Notes under the pieces: model-generated | Seen by the model: the letters and a program-made list of their open reading frames with translations, nothing else | What the model was told of the DNA's origin: nothing | The model's database searches: none | Shown here: one piece after another, positions 1 through 8,547 of the stretch | Position numbering within the stretch: the stretch's first letter is position 1 | How the letters are laid out: each line of letters starts with the position of its first letter | Position numbers and translations under genes: made by a program | Assembly: GCF_026342035.1 (NCBI RefSeq) | Contig: NZ_JAPENM010000008.1 | Span: 124,001 to 188,000, forward strand | Length of the DNA stretch: 64,000 bases | Source: Aldersonia sp. NBC_00410 | GTDB taxonomy: Bacteria; Actinomycetota; Actinomycetes; Mycobacteriales; Mycobacteriaceae | Reading direction: 5' to 3'

Positions 1-231
1 GCGAAACTTCTCCGAGCCCGACGCATCCAGCACCGCGGCCGCCGCATCCGGGTGGTACCCACCGATGAACGACGCGCGCAGTCCGGGCGGACCGACCTCG
101 AACCGCACTACGTCGCCACACTCGCGGTTCGCGCGGACGCTCAGACCGAGCGGGTCGCGCAGCAGCTCACGTAGTGATCCGAGCAGTCGGGGAGCCGGTA
201 CGAGCGGCACCTCTCGCAAAGCTGTCGTCAT
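1..231 (-). CDS. Cytochrome P450, N-terminal part (runs off left edge)
   Basis: Reading the minus strand from an ATG at 231 gives 77 uninterrupted codons to the window edge. The protein opens with a proline-containing leader (PLVPAPRLLGSLRELLRDP), then SVRANRECGDVVRF and GGYHPDAAAAVL-like sequence. This is the usual N-terminus of a bacterial class I P450: the proline-rich start, the A-helix 'G D V V R F' and the 'HPDAAAAVL' segment before the B helix. An AGAGGT ribosome site precedes the ATG. The heme-binding and I-helix motifs lie outside the window, so the P450 call rests on the N-terminus only. An inverted repeat at 418-438 and a hairpin at 362-385 lie upstream. Confidence 0.6.
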   Translation of the reverse strand, partial: MTTALREVPLVPAPRLLGSLRELLRDPLGLSVRANRECGDVVRFEVGPPGLRASFIGGYHPDAAAAVLDASGSEKFR

Positions 232-361
232 GGTGACCTCTCGATGCAGATTCGCCCGGTGCACCGAGTATCGGGGACAAAGCGGCTGAGCACACCAGTA
301 CCGCACTACCCGATTGTCCGGACCGGCCGGCGGGACGCGAGCGTCTCCGTACACAGCGAAA

Positions 362-385
362 GTGCCCGGTCGGGGAACCGGGCAC
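362..385. terminator. Hairpin, possible terminator
   Basis: GTGCCCGGT (362-370) pairs perfectly with ACCGGGCAC (377-385) around a 6-nt loop. There is no long T tract; a short TTT follows on the minus strand. It could end transcription of the decayed minus-strand methyltransferase gene. Confidence 0.4.
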
Positions 386-417
386 CTTCGTCGAGAGTCA
401 GGCTCTTGGGCGCTGGT

Positions 418-438
418 GACCATGTGGCCTACATGGTC
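418..438. promoter_or_regulatory. Inverted repeat, possible operator of the P450 gene
   Basis: GACCATGT and ACATGGTC form a perfect 8-bp inverted repeat with a 5-nt spacer. It lies about 190 bp upstream of the P450 start on the opposite strand. Size and symmetry suit a dimeric repressor, but no regulator gene is visible nearby. Confidence 0.3.
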
Positions 439-626
439 GACATTCTGTCCAAAGTCTTGGCGGCTCTTCACTTTTTGCGGGTGTTCATCGCATCCGTGTT
501 TTCAACCGCGCCTTCGTGCGTATTCAGTCCCCCGGGGTCGCTGGATCCGGATCCATCGGCCGGGCTATATGAAGGTGTACGACCATCTGCAGCAGGTCCT
601 ACCGCACTCCGGTTGGTCTGTCGATT

Positions 627-1160
627 TTACGGCGACGGCCGCGCAACGACAAGGGAAATTGTGCCGCCTGATCGCCGAGCGCGTAGCCCCCGACTGCGCA
701 TCGCGATCGGCACGCAGAGGATCGTCGAGGCGGTGTAGTACAGCCGGCCGACGGTCGTGAAGTTGTCCTCTACCGCATCCGTGGCGAATGGTTCCACGAG
801 CAGCCAGGTGTCGTCCGGTGCCAGCGCCTCGCGCACGTGCTCGGTGGCCGCACGCGGGTCGCCCATGTTGTGCAGGCAGTCGAACATGGTCACCGTGGCC
901 TGCGGATAGGCCTGCGCAAGCAGGACCGAGGACGACCCCCAGTCCGCAGCCGACGTCGGCGACCCGCGCTCCCGTCATCGTCGTGCTCGTGCCAGGCAAC
1001 GCCCTCCCCCGGTACGGAACGCCTCGGCGATGTGGGGTTGGGCGCGTGTCCAACGCGGCGACGAATGCCGCGGCTACGTCGGGGCCGATTGTGTTTGCAA
1101 GGCAGGTTCCAGCGCGCTATCCGGCAGCGCACGGGTTGCCCTGCACATTTCACGAATTGT
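627..1160 (-). pseudogene. SAM-dependent methyltransferase pseudogene
   Basis: Three minus-strand frames together spell a class I methyltransferase. Frame one gives IGPDVAAAFVAALDTR at about 1105-1040. A second frame gives GARVADVGCGLG, the SAM-binding motif I, near 960-930. A third gives MFDCLHNMGDP and DTWLLVEPFATDAVEDNF at 893-750, the motif II/III region. The joins need at least two frameshifts, and the stretch between the WHEHDDD-like segment and motif I is shorter than in relatives. No single frame can make a functional enzyme. The 3' end near 627 is approximate. Confidence 0.75.
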
Positions 1161-1321
1161 CATCAATTGCCTTCGAAATCATGGCGTTTCGGGTCACCGG
1201 CGCGGTCAACGGTCATGGTCAGGAAGCCCGGCAAATCACGATTTGATCTGTAGATCGAACCCATCGTGCCGTCGGCACGTGTGACCACAGTCCAGCGAAC
1301 GACAAGGATCGGAAAATAACG

Positions 1322-1597
1322 ATGCCGAAGTATCTGATCGAACGGCCAGTCCCGGGAGTCGGCAAGTTGACCGCCGATGAACTCCAGGCGGCAGCGCGGA
1401 AGTCCAACGAAGTGCTCGACGTGATGGCCGGGCGGGCGCAGTGGATTCAGTCCTACGTCAGCGACGACACGCTCATGTGCGTCTACATCGCCGCCGACGA
1501 GGACGCTGTCCGTGAGCACGCCGAGACCAGCGGGTTCCTCTACGACAAGCTCTATCAGGTGCACGGGATCATCGATCCAACCACCGGAGAGGGCTGA
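1322..1597 (+). CDS. DUF4242 (SCO4226-like) small protein
   Basis: A 91-residue protein beginning MPKYLIERPVPG and ending IDPTTGEG, with the core WIQSYVSDDTLMCVYIAADE. This is the DUF4242 pattern: a small ferredoxin-like alpha/beta barrel subunit, of which Streptomyces SCO4226 was described as nickel-binding. A GGA lies 8 nt before the ATG, with an AAGGA just upstream. It is the only complete gene in the decayed left margin. A hairpin at 1607-1629 follows directly. Physiological role unknown. Confidence 0.8.
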   Translation: MPKYLIERPVPGVGKLTADELQAAARKSNEVLDVMAGRAQWIQSYVSDDTLMCVYIAADEDAVREHAETSGFLYDKLYQVHGIIDPTTGEG

Positions 1598-1606
1598 TCG
1601 TCGGCC

Positions 1607-1629
1607 GGGCGGCGAGGGTGGCGCCGCCC
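1607..1629 (+). terminator. Hairpin terminator after the DUF4242 gene
   Basis: GGGCGGCG (1607-1614) pairs with CGCCGCCC (1622-1629) around a 7-nt loop, starting 9 nt after the DUF4242 stop codon. It has no U tract, as is common in actinobacteria. Confidence 0.5.
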
Positions 1630-1729
1630 GCCAGGGCTCAGCGGCCCGAATTCCCCGTCACCCAAAATGTCTGTGACCTCTCACCACCAAGACTTCGGAG
1701 GGGCGGAACGCCGGGCGATCCGCCGCCCT

Positions 1730-1947
1730 GAAGCACGATCCACTCCCTCGACACCTGCAACGGACGCGCCGGCAGCGGCTTGGTGGCAGGCCCGACAGCG
1801 ACGCTGCCGTCGAGATTGAAATTGCTGCTGCGGCAGGGGCAGTTGACCTCTCCGGCGGAGATCGATTCGACGGCACAACCCAAATACGTACACACCGAGA
1901 TTATTCCGCGAAGGCGCGGGCTCTGGCTGAGTCACCACGATATCCCC
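1730..1947 (-). pseudogene. Rieske [2Fe-2S] protein remnant
   Basis: The minus strand encodes VVTQPEPAPS, then in a shifted frame CTYLGCAVESISAGEVNCPC, then SSNFNLDGSVAVGPATKPLP. This is the C-terminal domain of a small Rieske protein. Both histidine ligands are gone: CTH is CTY and CPCH is CPCR. The loss of ligands plus a frameshift near 1900 marks it as a decayed gene. The sequence downstream of about 1730 no longer resembles the family. Confidence 0.75.
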
Positions 1948-2460
1948 GCGATCACGCCCGCGCCCACCTGGACGTCAGTTTGGTGCTCGAGCCGGATGAA
2001 CTCGATGTCCTGCAGGCGCGGGCGCTGTTCGCCGAGGCGCAGCGGTACAAGACCGACGCGTACACGAAATTGGAACAGGCGCACGCACTCTGGCGCGGAC
2101 CCGGTACTGGCCGAACTCACTGACATCGTGCCGATCGCGACCGCGGCGCAAGGGTATTCGCAGCTGCACGAGGAGGTGACGGACGCGCTGATCGCGGCCG
2201 GACTCGCCGACGGGCGTGCCGACGAAATCGGGCAGCACGCCGCGGCGGCTGCGACTGCCGATCCACTGCGTGAGCCCGCGATCCTGCTGCATATGCGCAC
2301 GCTGGCGGCGAGCGGCCAGGTGCCGGAGGCACTGCGCACCGGGAGGGCATTTCGGCGCCGCCATCGACGATGACAGGACATGATCCGACCGGGCTCTGGG
2401 CGAGTCCGAACACGAGATCATCAGTGGTACAGCGGGTATCAGCGAATGCCTTTCTCACGG
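1942..2460 (+). pseudogene. BTAD (SARP/AfsR-type) regulator remnant
   Basis: Plus-strand frames spell HLDVSLVLEPDELDVLQARA, then QRYKTDAYTKLEQAHALWRGP, then after a frameshift near 2100 VLAELTDIV and VTDALIAAGLADGRADEI, then LHMRTLAASGQVPEALRTG. A further frame gives GHDPTG and LGESEHEIISGTAG. This is the helical-repeat bacterial transcriptional activator domain of SARP and AfsR proteins. At least three frames are needed and no DNA-binding domain is present, so only a 3' remnant survives. Confidence 0.75.
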
Positions 2461-2500
2461 ATCCAATGCGACCGCCCACGCGTCTGCTCGGGCGTGAGGA

Positions 2501-2748
2501 TCAACTGGTTTCTGCATCGGACAAACCCTGCAACGCCTGCAGCATGATCACCGCAGCCATCACATCGCCCGGCACACTGGGCCACCCTCGGCGCGAGGGG
2601 AACAAGTCCACGAGCATGTCTTCCGGGAACAACCGCTGCCGATGCCCCGCCACAAACGCGAACACACTGCCCGGCCTCAACAACGGCCCGCCACCGATTC
2701 CGCGTCGAGCAAATCCCGCCGGCTCTCCGAACGACCTTGCACAACCAT
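2501..2748 (-). mobile_element. IS1182-type transposase N-terminal remnant
   Basis: From an ATG at 2748 the minus strand reads MVVQGRSESRRDLLDAESVA. After a frameshift near 2690 it continues LRPGSVFAFVAGHRQRLFPE and DLFPSRRGWPSVPGDVMAA, then LQALQGLSDAETS before a stop. This is the conserved N-terminus of IS1182-family transposases found in Mycobacterium and Nocardia. The DDE catalytic domain and the terminal inverted repeats are absent, so this is an inactive fragment. Confidence 0.75.
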
Positions 2749-2809
2749 AATTGTCCCGAACAACCAGGTTCGACATGCGCACCGGCAGGCCGAATTATTC
2801 AGGAGTCTC

Positions 2810-3102
2810 CTAGAGCGCCTCGACCAGCTCGACCGGCTGCGCCACCGGCTCCGCGGCAACGGTCGCAGCGCACTCCCCGTCTCGGTATGCGAGCCAGTGA
2901 TGCTCGGTGACGCCGCGGATCTCCAGCGAGCGGATCAGCTAGGTTGTGCGCGCCGCGGCGAGGCGGTGCGGTGGCCATTTCTCCGGATCGGGCGTACCGA
3001 GTTCGCCTCGGGTTGCGCCCAGATTCCGAGGATGGTGCCGAGCTCAGCGACTCGCGCCACCCTGGCGATGCATTCGGTGTGGGCGGCATCGGTGGTTCTC
3101 AT
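2810..3102 (-). pseudogene. PIG-L (LmbE) deacetylase pseudogene
   Basis: A good AGGAGG site precedes an ATG at 3102. The frame gives VARVAELGTILGIWA, the family start that should be followed by the metal-binding HPDDE. Here the sequence jumps instead, in another frame, to LGTPDPEKWPPHRLAAART and then EIRGVTEHHWLAYRDGECAA. The zinc site and the segment after it are deleted, a frameshift joins the parts, and a stop follows the LAAARTT segment. Family members deacetylate N-acetyl sugars, for example mycothiol precursors; this copy cannot. Confidence 0.75.
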
Positions 3103-3390
3103 CGTGCCTCCTTGAGGTGGTTGGCATCGATGGTCGAGGGGCGGGCTTGCAGCGGGCTAACGCGGGGCTGTCACGGATTGTGTCGGCCGAGTTCTTTGTC
3201 GAGCGAGCGACATTGAGCGGGTTGTTCGACCAAGTCTTCGACTAGTGCGCTCACGGACTCTCGGACCGGCTCGCTCGCTCGCAACGGCCAGGTACTGCGG
3301 CAAGAGCTTCCGTGTCCTCCTTTCGCCTGTCGTCCACTGTGAGTAACGTCAACTAAGTTTGGTCTCTACGCGGTCGAAAGGGGAGGTCGC

Positions 3391-6300
3391 ATGGACGCCT
3401 TCGGTGTCCTTGACGAGGTTCTGGGCGACTACGAGAACTTCGTCAAGGGCTTTCTGGAGATCAAGGATGACCAGATCCGCGACAAGGTCGAAAGTGAGAT
3501 CGCCAGCGGGCTGCTGTGGCCGGAACCGTGGCTCGCGCTCAATCCGGCGTTCGAGTCCGGCGGAGCAGTCGGTGAACTGGTCAACAGCCAAATCCTGCAT
3601 CCCGATGCGATCAAAGTGTTCCGGGCACGATCCGAGCAAGACCCGCTCGGCCAGGAGATCACCTTCCACCGCCATCAGTCTGACGCTTTCGAGATCGCCA
3701 ACCGTCGCGAGTCCTATGTGCTCACCACCGGAACCGGCTCAGGCAAGTCGATGGCATACATCGTTCCGATCGTTGACCGGGTGCTGCGCGAGGGCTCGGG
3801 CAAGGGCGTTCGGGCCATCATCGTCTATCCGATGAATGCCCTGGCCAACAGCCAGCGCAACGAGCTGGAGAAGTTCCTCGGAAAGACGAACCCCAAGGTC
3901 AGCTTCGCGCGGTATACGGGGCAGGAGAACAGGGAGGAACGTGAGAAGACCCTCGCCTCTCCCCCGGACATCCTGCTGACGAACTACGTCATGTTGGAAC
4001 TGATGCTCACCCGCCCGAAAGAGCGCCAGGCCCTGATAAGTAGCGCAGAGAACCTCTCATTTCTGGTTCTCGACGAGCTGCATACCTATCGCGGTCGGCA
4101 AGGGGCCGATGTGGCGATGCTGGTTCGCCGGTTGCGGAGCGCCGTCAAGTCGAATGACGTCCAGTGCATCGGTACCAGTGCGACGCTCGCCGGTCCCGGT
4201 ACGAAGGCCGAGCAGCGTCAGCAGGTCGCCGAATTGGCGACGAGGATCTTCGGGGTCGAGATCCCTGCAGCCAACGTCGTCGGAGAAACCCTACGACGTG
4301 CGACGGCGGGCGATGCAGAACCGGCTACGCTCACGGCACGGCTGGCAGCACCGACGCCGGCGGAGTGGGAAGACCTTAAGGCCGACCCGCTGGCCGTCTG
4401 GACCGAGCAGCACTTTGGGTTGCACACCGACGATGAGGGCAAGCTCGCCCGGCGCCTACCTTCCAAGCTCAGCGATGCCGCCATGAAGCTGCACGACGAG
4501 ACCGGCGTAGACGAGGTCGTCTGCCGGGAGAAGCTGCAGGAGCTACTGCTCGCGGGCTCACGGGCCCGCGGCCCGCAAGGAAGCTCGCTGTTCGCCTTCA
4601 AGCTGCATCAATTCATCGGTAAGGGCGACACGGTCTACACCACCCTGGAACCCGCGGCGAAGCGGTTCCTCACCACCCAGTACCAGCGCAGCGCACCCAA
4701 CAGGCCTACGGGTCAACCTCTGTTCCCATTGGCGTTCTGTCGCGAATGCGGCCAAGACTTTCTCGTCGTGAACCTAGAGCGCGGCGGTGAGAGCTTCAGC
4801 CCCCGAATCCCGAATTCCGATCTTGTTGAAAATCCCGACGCTGACGGTCTGTTGCTCCTGACAGAGAAGCCATGGCCCGATCCCCACGATCCCGCTTTGC
4901 TCGACCTCGTCCCTGAGGATTGGGTGGTGTCCAGCGGGAGCGGTCAGGTTCTCGATAAGGCCCGAATTACTAAGCTGCCCAATTCATTACGTGTCGACCA
5001 GTTCGGAACCATCACCGACGACGGTATGCCGGTCGCGTTCTTCGAACGGCTCGAATTCTGTCCGTCATGCAAGACCAGTTACGAGAGCAGCCGCCAGTCT
5101 CAGTTTTCCCGCGTCGCCAGTCTTGGTACTGAGGGTCGCGCGAGCGCCGTGACGGTTCTCTCGCAGTCAATCGTCCGGACCCTCAGAAGCGAGTCCGACC
5201 TGGATCACGATGCACGAAAGTTCCTGGCATTCAGCGATAACCGCCAGGACGCGAGCCTGCAAGCCGGTCATTTCAACGACTTCGTGCTGGTTGGGCTCAT
5301 CCGTTCAGCCTTGTACCGAGCGGCCTGCGATTTCCAGGAACAGAACCCCGGAGAACCGCTGACCGACGAGAACCTCGGACCCGAAGTGGTGAAAGCGCTT
5401 AGCGGCAAGAGCCTGAAGTTCTTCGCCCGTGACGAGGAGACCGCCGATGAGCACGTCCCGCGGAAGAAGATTGCTCGCGCCCTGCGCGATGTCGTCGCGT
5501 ATCGCTTGTGGGCCGATCTCAAGCGGGGCTGGCGTATCACCATGCCGAACTTGGAACAGACGGGACAACTGCGCCTTGCGTATGAGGGCGTGGACGAGCT
5601 GGCTGCCAACGACGGCAAATGGGCAAGCTATGGCGAGCCGCTCGCGGGCGCCAGCACCGAAACACGACGTGAGGTAATGCATGTCCTCCTCGACGAACTT
5701 CGCCGAAACCTCTGCATCGACACGGAGTTCCTGACCGACGAGAAGTTCGATGCCGTCCGGCGTGCCAGTAGGGAGTGGTTGAAAGACCCGTGGGCCATCT
5801 CCGACGATGCCGGGACGTACAGCGGCCTGGCATACCCCGGTGGCCGGCCGAAGGGCGTGGCCGGAATCGGCGCGGACCTACACCTCTCAGGGTTGGGTGC
5901 CTACGGGCGGTGGCTGCGACGCCCCAATCGCTTCCCCGGTTTCCAGCATGCCCTCAAGACCGCCGACGCCCAGGGCCTCATCGATAGCCTGATGGACGTC
6001 ATGGCCGGCGCCGGGATCTTGGTGCGCATTCCGATTCCCAAGCGACCGACCGGCTACCAGCTACGTGCCGATCTCATCGCCTGGCATCCGGGCACCGGCG
6101 AACATCGCGCCTCCGACCCCATTCGCAGCAATCAAACCGAAGGCAGGGTCAACCCGTACTTCCGCGATCTCTACGCCGAGACGGCCAAGGCGCTCATCGG
6201 CTTGGAGGCACGCGAACACACCGCTCAGGTCGAGCCGTCCAAACGTCAGAAGCGGGAGGACGAGTTCAGCGAGGCCAGGCTTCCGGTGCTGTACTGCTCG

Positions 6301-8547
6301 CCCACGATGGAACTCGGCGTCGACATCAAGAGCCTCAATGTGGTTGGCATGCGTAATGTTCCGCCCACCCCAGCCAACTACGCGCAGCGTTCGGGACGTG
6401 CCGGTCGGTCAGGTCAGCCAGCGATCGCCCTGACGTACTGCGCTACCGGTAATGCGCACGACGCCTATTACTTTCGGCGCAGTCAGGACATGGTCGCCGG
6501 GGCGGTCGCCCCGCCGCGGTTGGAACTTGGCAACCAGGATCTGGTGCGCGCACACGCCCACTCGATCTGGCTGGTGAAGTGCGGCCTGGACCTGAAAGCC
6601 AGCATGGTCGACCTGCTGGATATCGACGAGCCTGGCCAACCGCTGCGCGCCGAGGTACTCACGACGATCGAATCCCCGTCGAGTCGCAGCGCCGCCACCG
6701 CCGCGATCACCGACGTCTTGACGGCGACTACCGAAGTGACCTCCGCTTCATGGTGGACGGCGACTTGGATCGCTGACACCGTCGAGCAGGCCCCATCTCG
6801 CTTCAATCACGCTGCGGACCGGTGGCGCGGGCTCTATAACGAAGCCCAGAACGAGCTCGACAGTGCAAACCAGGTCTTGAAAACCATCGGCGCGTCTGAA
6901 AGTTCGAAGCAACGTGCCCGCGGCCGCATTTCAGAGGCGCGTGCTGCTCTCGACCTCCTCAAAGGCCAGGTCGACGACGTGTTTCAAGGCGATTTCTACA
7001 CCTACCGTTACTTCGCGTCGGAGGGCTTCCTGCCCGGTTATTCGTTCCCGCGACTGCCGCTGTCGGCGTTCATTCCAGCGGAGCGTCGCACCCGTAGCGG
7101 CGGTGAAGGCGACTTCATCCAGCGCCCTCGGTTCATGGCGATCAGCGAGTTCGGCCCCGGAGCATTCATCTACCACGAGGGGGCGCGGTACGAAGTCAAC
7201 CGCGTGAGCCTGCCCGCGCGAGACGACGGCACTGGTGTCAACATCACCGAGAGCAAGCGCTGCAGCGCGTGCGGGTACCTCCATGAGTCCACCGACGCCG
7301 ATCTCTGCCAGCATTGCGGTGCGCCGTTCGCGCCGGAAAGCACACTGACCAACTTGATGCGGCTGCTGTCGGTCAAGACTCGTCGCCGTGACCGGATCAG
7401 CGCCGACGAGGAGGAACGCCAGCGCGCCGGACACGAAATCGTCACGACCATTCGCTTTGTGCCACATGGAGTTCGGGCCGGGCAACTCACCAGCACGATC
7501 ACCGAGGGCGGACACGAGCTCGGCACCATGACCTACGGCGACAGCGCGCTGATCCGCCGGATGAACGTCGGTCTGCGACGCCGCAAGGACAAGGACGTCC
7601 GCGGATACGTGCTGGACACCGTGGAGGGGCGCTGGTGCAAAGAGGCAGACCTGGCCAAGAACGTACACGGCGAGGCCCCGCGGTATCAGCGGGTGATCCC
7701 CCACGTCGAAGACCACCGCAATGCGCTGCTGCTGAACCTCGACCCAACGATCGGCACGGATCAGCGGATGGCCGCGATGTATGCACTCAAACGTGGCATC
7801 GAGGCCGCATACCAATTGGAGGGTTCCGAGCTGGCGGTGGAAGCACTGCCCAGCAACACCGGTGACCACGCCTGGTCGCGGTTGTTGTTCTTCGAGGCCG
7901 CCGAGGGCGGAGCCGGCGTGTTGCGTCGCCTTGCCACAGAAGATGGCCAGCTCCGCCGGGTGGCACGAAAGGCATTGGAAATCCTGCACTTCGACCCCGA
8001 CACCGGACACGACCTGCACCGCGCGCCGCACGCGATCGAAGACTGCGCGCAAGCCTGCTACGACTGCCTGCTGTCCTATAGCAACCAGTGGGATCACCAG
8101 CACTTGGACCGACATTGCGTTGTCGACCTGCTCAGGAGCCTTGCCTCGTCGAGTGTGGCTGTCGGAGCCGGCGGCGAGGACCGTGCCGAACAGCTCGAAC
8201 GCTTACGAAAAGCCTGCGACAGTGAGCTGGAGAAGAAGTTCCTTGCTTTGCTCGAAGAGCGCGGCTACCGGCTACCGGACGACGCCCAAACGATCGTCGA
8301 GGGTTACTACGTCCGGCCCGATTTCGCATATCACAGCGACGGCATGGATGTCGCCATCTTCATCGACGGTCCCATCCACGACACCGAACACCAGCACGAA
8401 AAGGACGAACAGGCACGCATGAAGCTCGAAGACGAGGCGGGATGGCTGGTGCTGCGCTTCAACCACAACAACGTTGAGGCCGGTTGGCTGACGGCCATAG
8501 CGGAGAACCAAGGCATTTTCGGCGAGGCGAAGGCGGCAACCGCATGA
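3391..8547 (+). CDS. DEAD/DEAH helicase-DUF1998-nuclease fusion (DruE/DrmAB-like)
   Basis: A 1718-residue SF2 helicase. Visible motifs are Walker A TGSGKS (115-120), LDELH (227-231), GTSAT (261-265), and motifs V/VI around 967-1015 (ELGVDIKSLN, QRSGRAGRSG). Two CxxC pairs (CREC near 450, CPSC near 558) and a C4 knuckle CSACGYLHESTDADLCQHC near 1290 suggest zinc sites. The DUF1998 region follows (FEAAEGGAGVL near 1500, CAQACYDCLLSYSNQ near 1550). The last ~110 residues resemble a Vsr/DUF559-type PD-(D/E)XK nuclease (PDFAY with D1644; FIDGPIH with D1659 and H1663). Size and layout match Druantia DruE or a fused DISARM DrmA+DrmB. It heads an operon and has an AGGGGAGG site. Likely a phage-DNA-sensing or degrading motor; this is inference from family and context. 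Confidence 0.85.
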   Translation: MDAFGVLDEVLGDYENFVKGFLEIKDDQIRDKVESEIASGLLWPEPWLALNPAFESGGAVGELVNSQILHPDAIKVFRARSEQDPLGQEITFHRHQSDAFEIANRRESYVLTTGTGSGKSMAYIVPIVDRVLREGSGKGVRAIIVYPMNALANSQRNELEKFLGKTNPKVSFARYTGQENREEREKTLASPPDILLTNYVMLELMLTRPKERQALISSAENLSFLVLDELHTYRGRQGADVAMLVRRLRSAVKSNDVQCIGTSATLAGPGTKAEQRQQVAELATRIFGVEIPAANVVGETLRRATAGDAEPATLTARLAAPTPAEWEDLKADPLAVWTEQHFGLHTDDEGKLARRLPSKLSDAAMKLHDETGVDEVVCREKLQELLLAGSRARGPQGSSLFAFKLHQFIGKGDTVYTTLEPAAKRFLTTQYQRSAPNRPTGQPLFPLAFCRECGQDFLVVNLERGGESFSPRIPNSDLVENPDADGLLLLTEKPWPDPHDPALLDLVPEDWVVSSGSGQVLDKARITKLPNSLRVDQFGTITDDGMPVAFFERLEFCPSCKTSYESSRQSQFSRVASLGTEGRASAVTVLSQSIVRTLRSESDLDHDARKFLAFSDNRQDASLQAGHFNDFVLVGLIRSALYRAACDFQEQNPGEPLTDENLGPEVVKALSGKSLKFFARDEETADEHVPRKKIARALRDVVAYRLWADLKRGWRITMPNLEQTGQLRLAYEGVDELAANDGKWASYGEPLAGASTETRREVMHVLLDELRRNLCIDTEFLTDEKFDAVRRASREWLKDPWAISDDAGTYSGLAYPGGRPKGVAGIGADLHLSGLGAYGRWLRRPNRFPGFQHALKTADAQGLIDSLMDVMAGAGILVRIPIPKRPTGYQLRADLIAWHPGTGEHRASDPIRSNQTEGRVNPYFRDLYAETAKALIGLEAREHTAQVEPSKRQKREDEFSEARLPVLYCSPTMELGVDIKSLNVVGMRNVPPTPANYAQRSGRAGRSGQPAIALTYCATGNAHDAYYFRRSQDMVAGAVAPPRLELGNQDLVRAHAHSIWLVKCGLDLKASMVDLLDIDEPGQPLRAEVLTTIESPSSRSAATAAITDVLTATTEVTSASWWTATWIADTVEQAPSRFNHAADRWRGLYNEAQNELDSANQVLKTIGASESSKQRARGRISEARAALDLLKGQVDDVFQGDFYTYRYFASEGFLPGYSFPRLPLSAFIPAERRTRSGGEGDFIQRPRFMAISEFGPGAFIYHEGARYEVNRVSLPARDDGTGVNITESKRCSACGYLHESTDADLCQHCGAPFAPESTLTNLMRLLSVKTRRRDRISADEEERQRAGHEIVTTIRFVPHGVRAGQLTSTITEGGHELGTMTYGDSALIRRMNVGLRRRKDKDVRGYVLDTVEGRWCKEADLAKNVHGEAPRYQRVIPHVEDHRNALLLNLDPTIGTDQRMAAMYALKRGIEAAYQLEGSELAVEALPSNTGDHAWSRLLFFEAAEGGAGVLRRLATEDGQLRRVARKALEILHFDPDTGHDLHRAPHAIEDCAQACYDCLLSYSNQWDHQHLDRHCVVDLLRSLASSSVAVGAGGEDRAEQLERLRKACDSELEKKFLALLEERGYRLPDDAQTIVEGYYVRPDFAYHSDGMDVAIFIDGPIHDTEHQHEKDEQARMKLEDEAGWLVLRFNHNNVEAGWLTAIAENQGIFGEAKAATA

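Larger units (their letters stand above)
232..626. other. Non-coding stretch upstream of the P450 gene
   Basis: No convincing coding sequence is visible on either strand. The stretch holds a 9-bp stem hairpin (362-385) and a perfect 8-bp inverted repeat (418-438), each listed separately. The part around 450-520 looks less GC-rich than its neighbours by eye. Confidence 0.5.

Noticed and set aside
1638-1895. Intact Rieske ferredoxin
   Set aside because: Both cluster histidines are replaced and the upstream part is in a different frame.
6931-8115. Minus-strand 394-residue frame inside the giant helicase gene
   Set aside because: The plus strand shows the zinc knuckle and DUF1998 motifs here; the minus frame has none.
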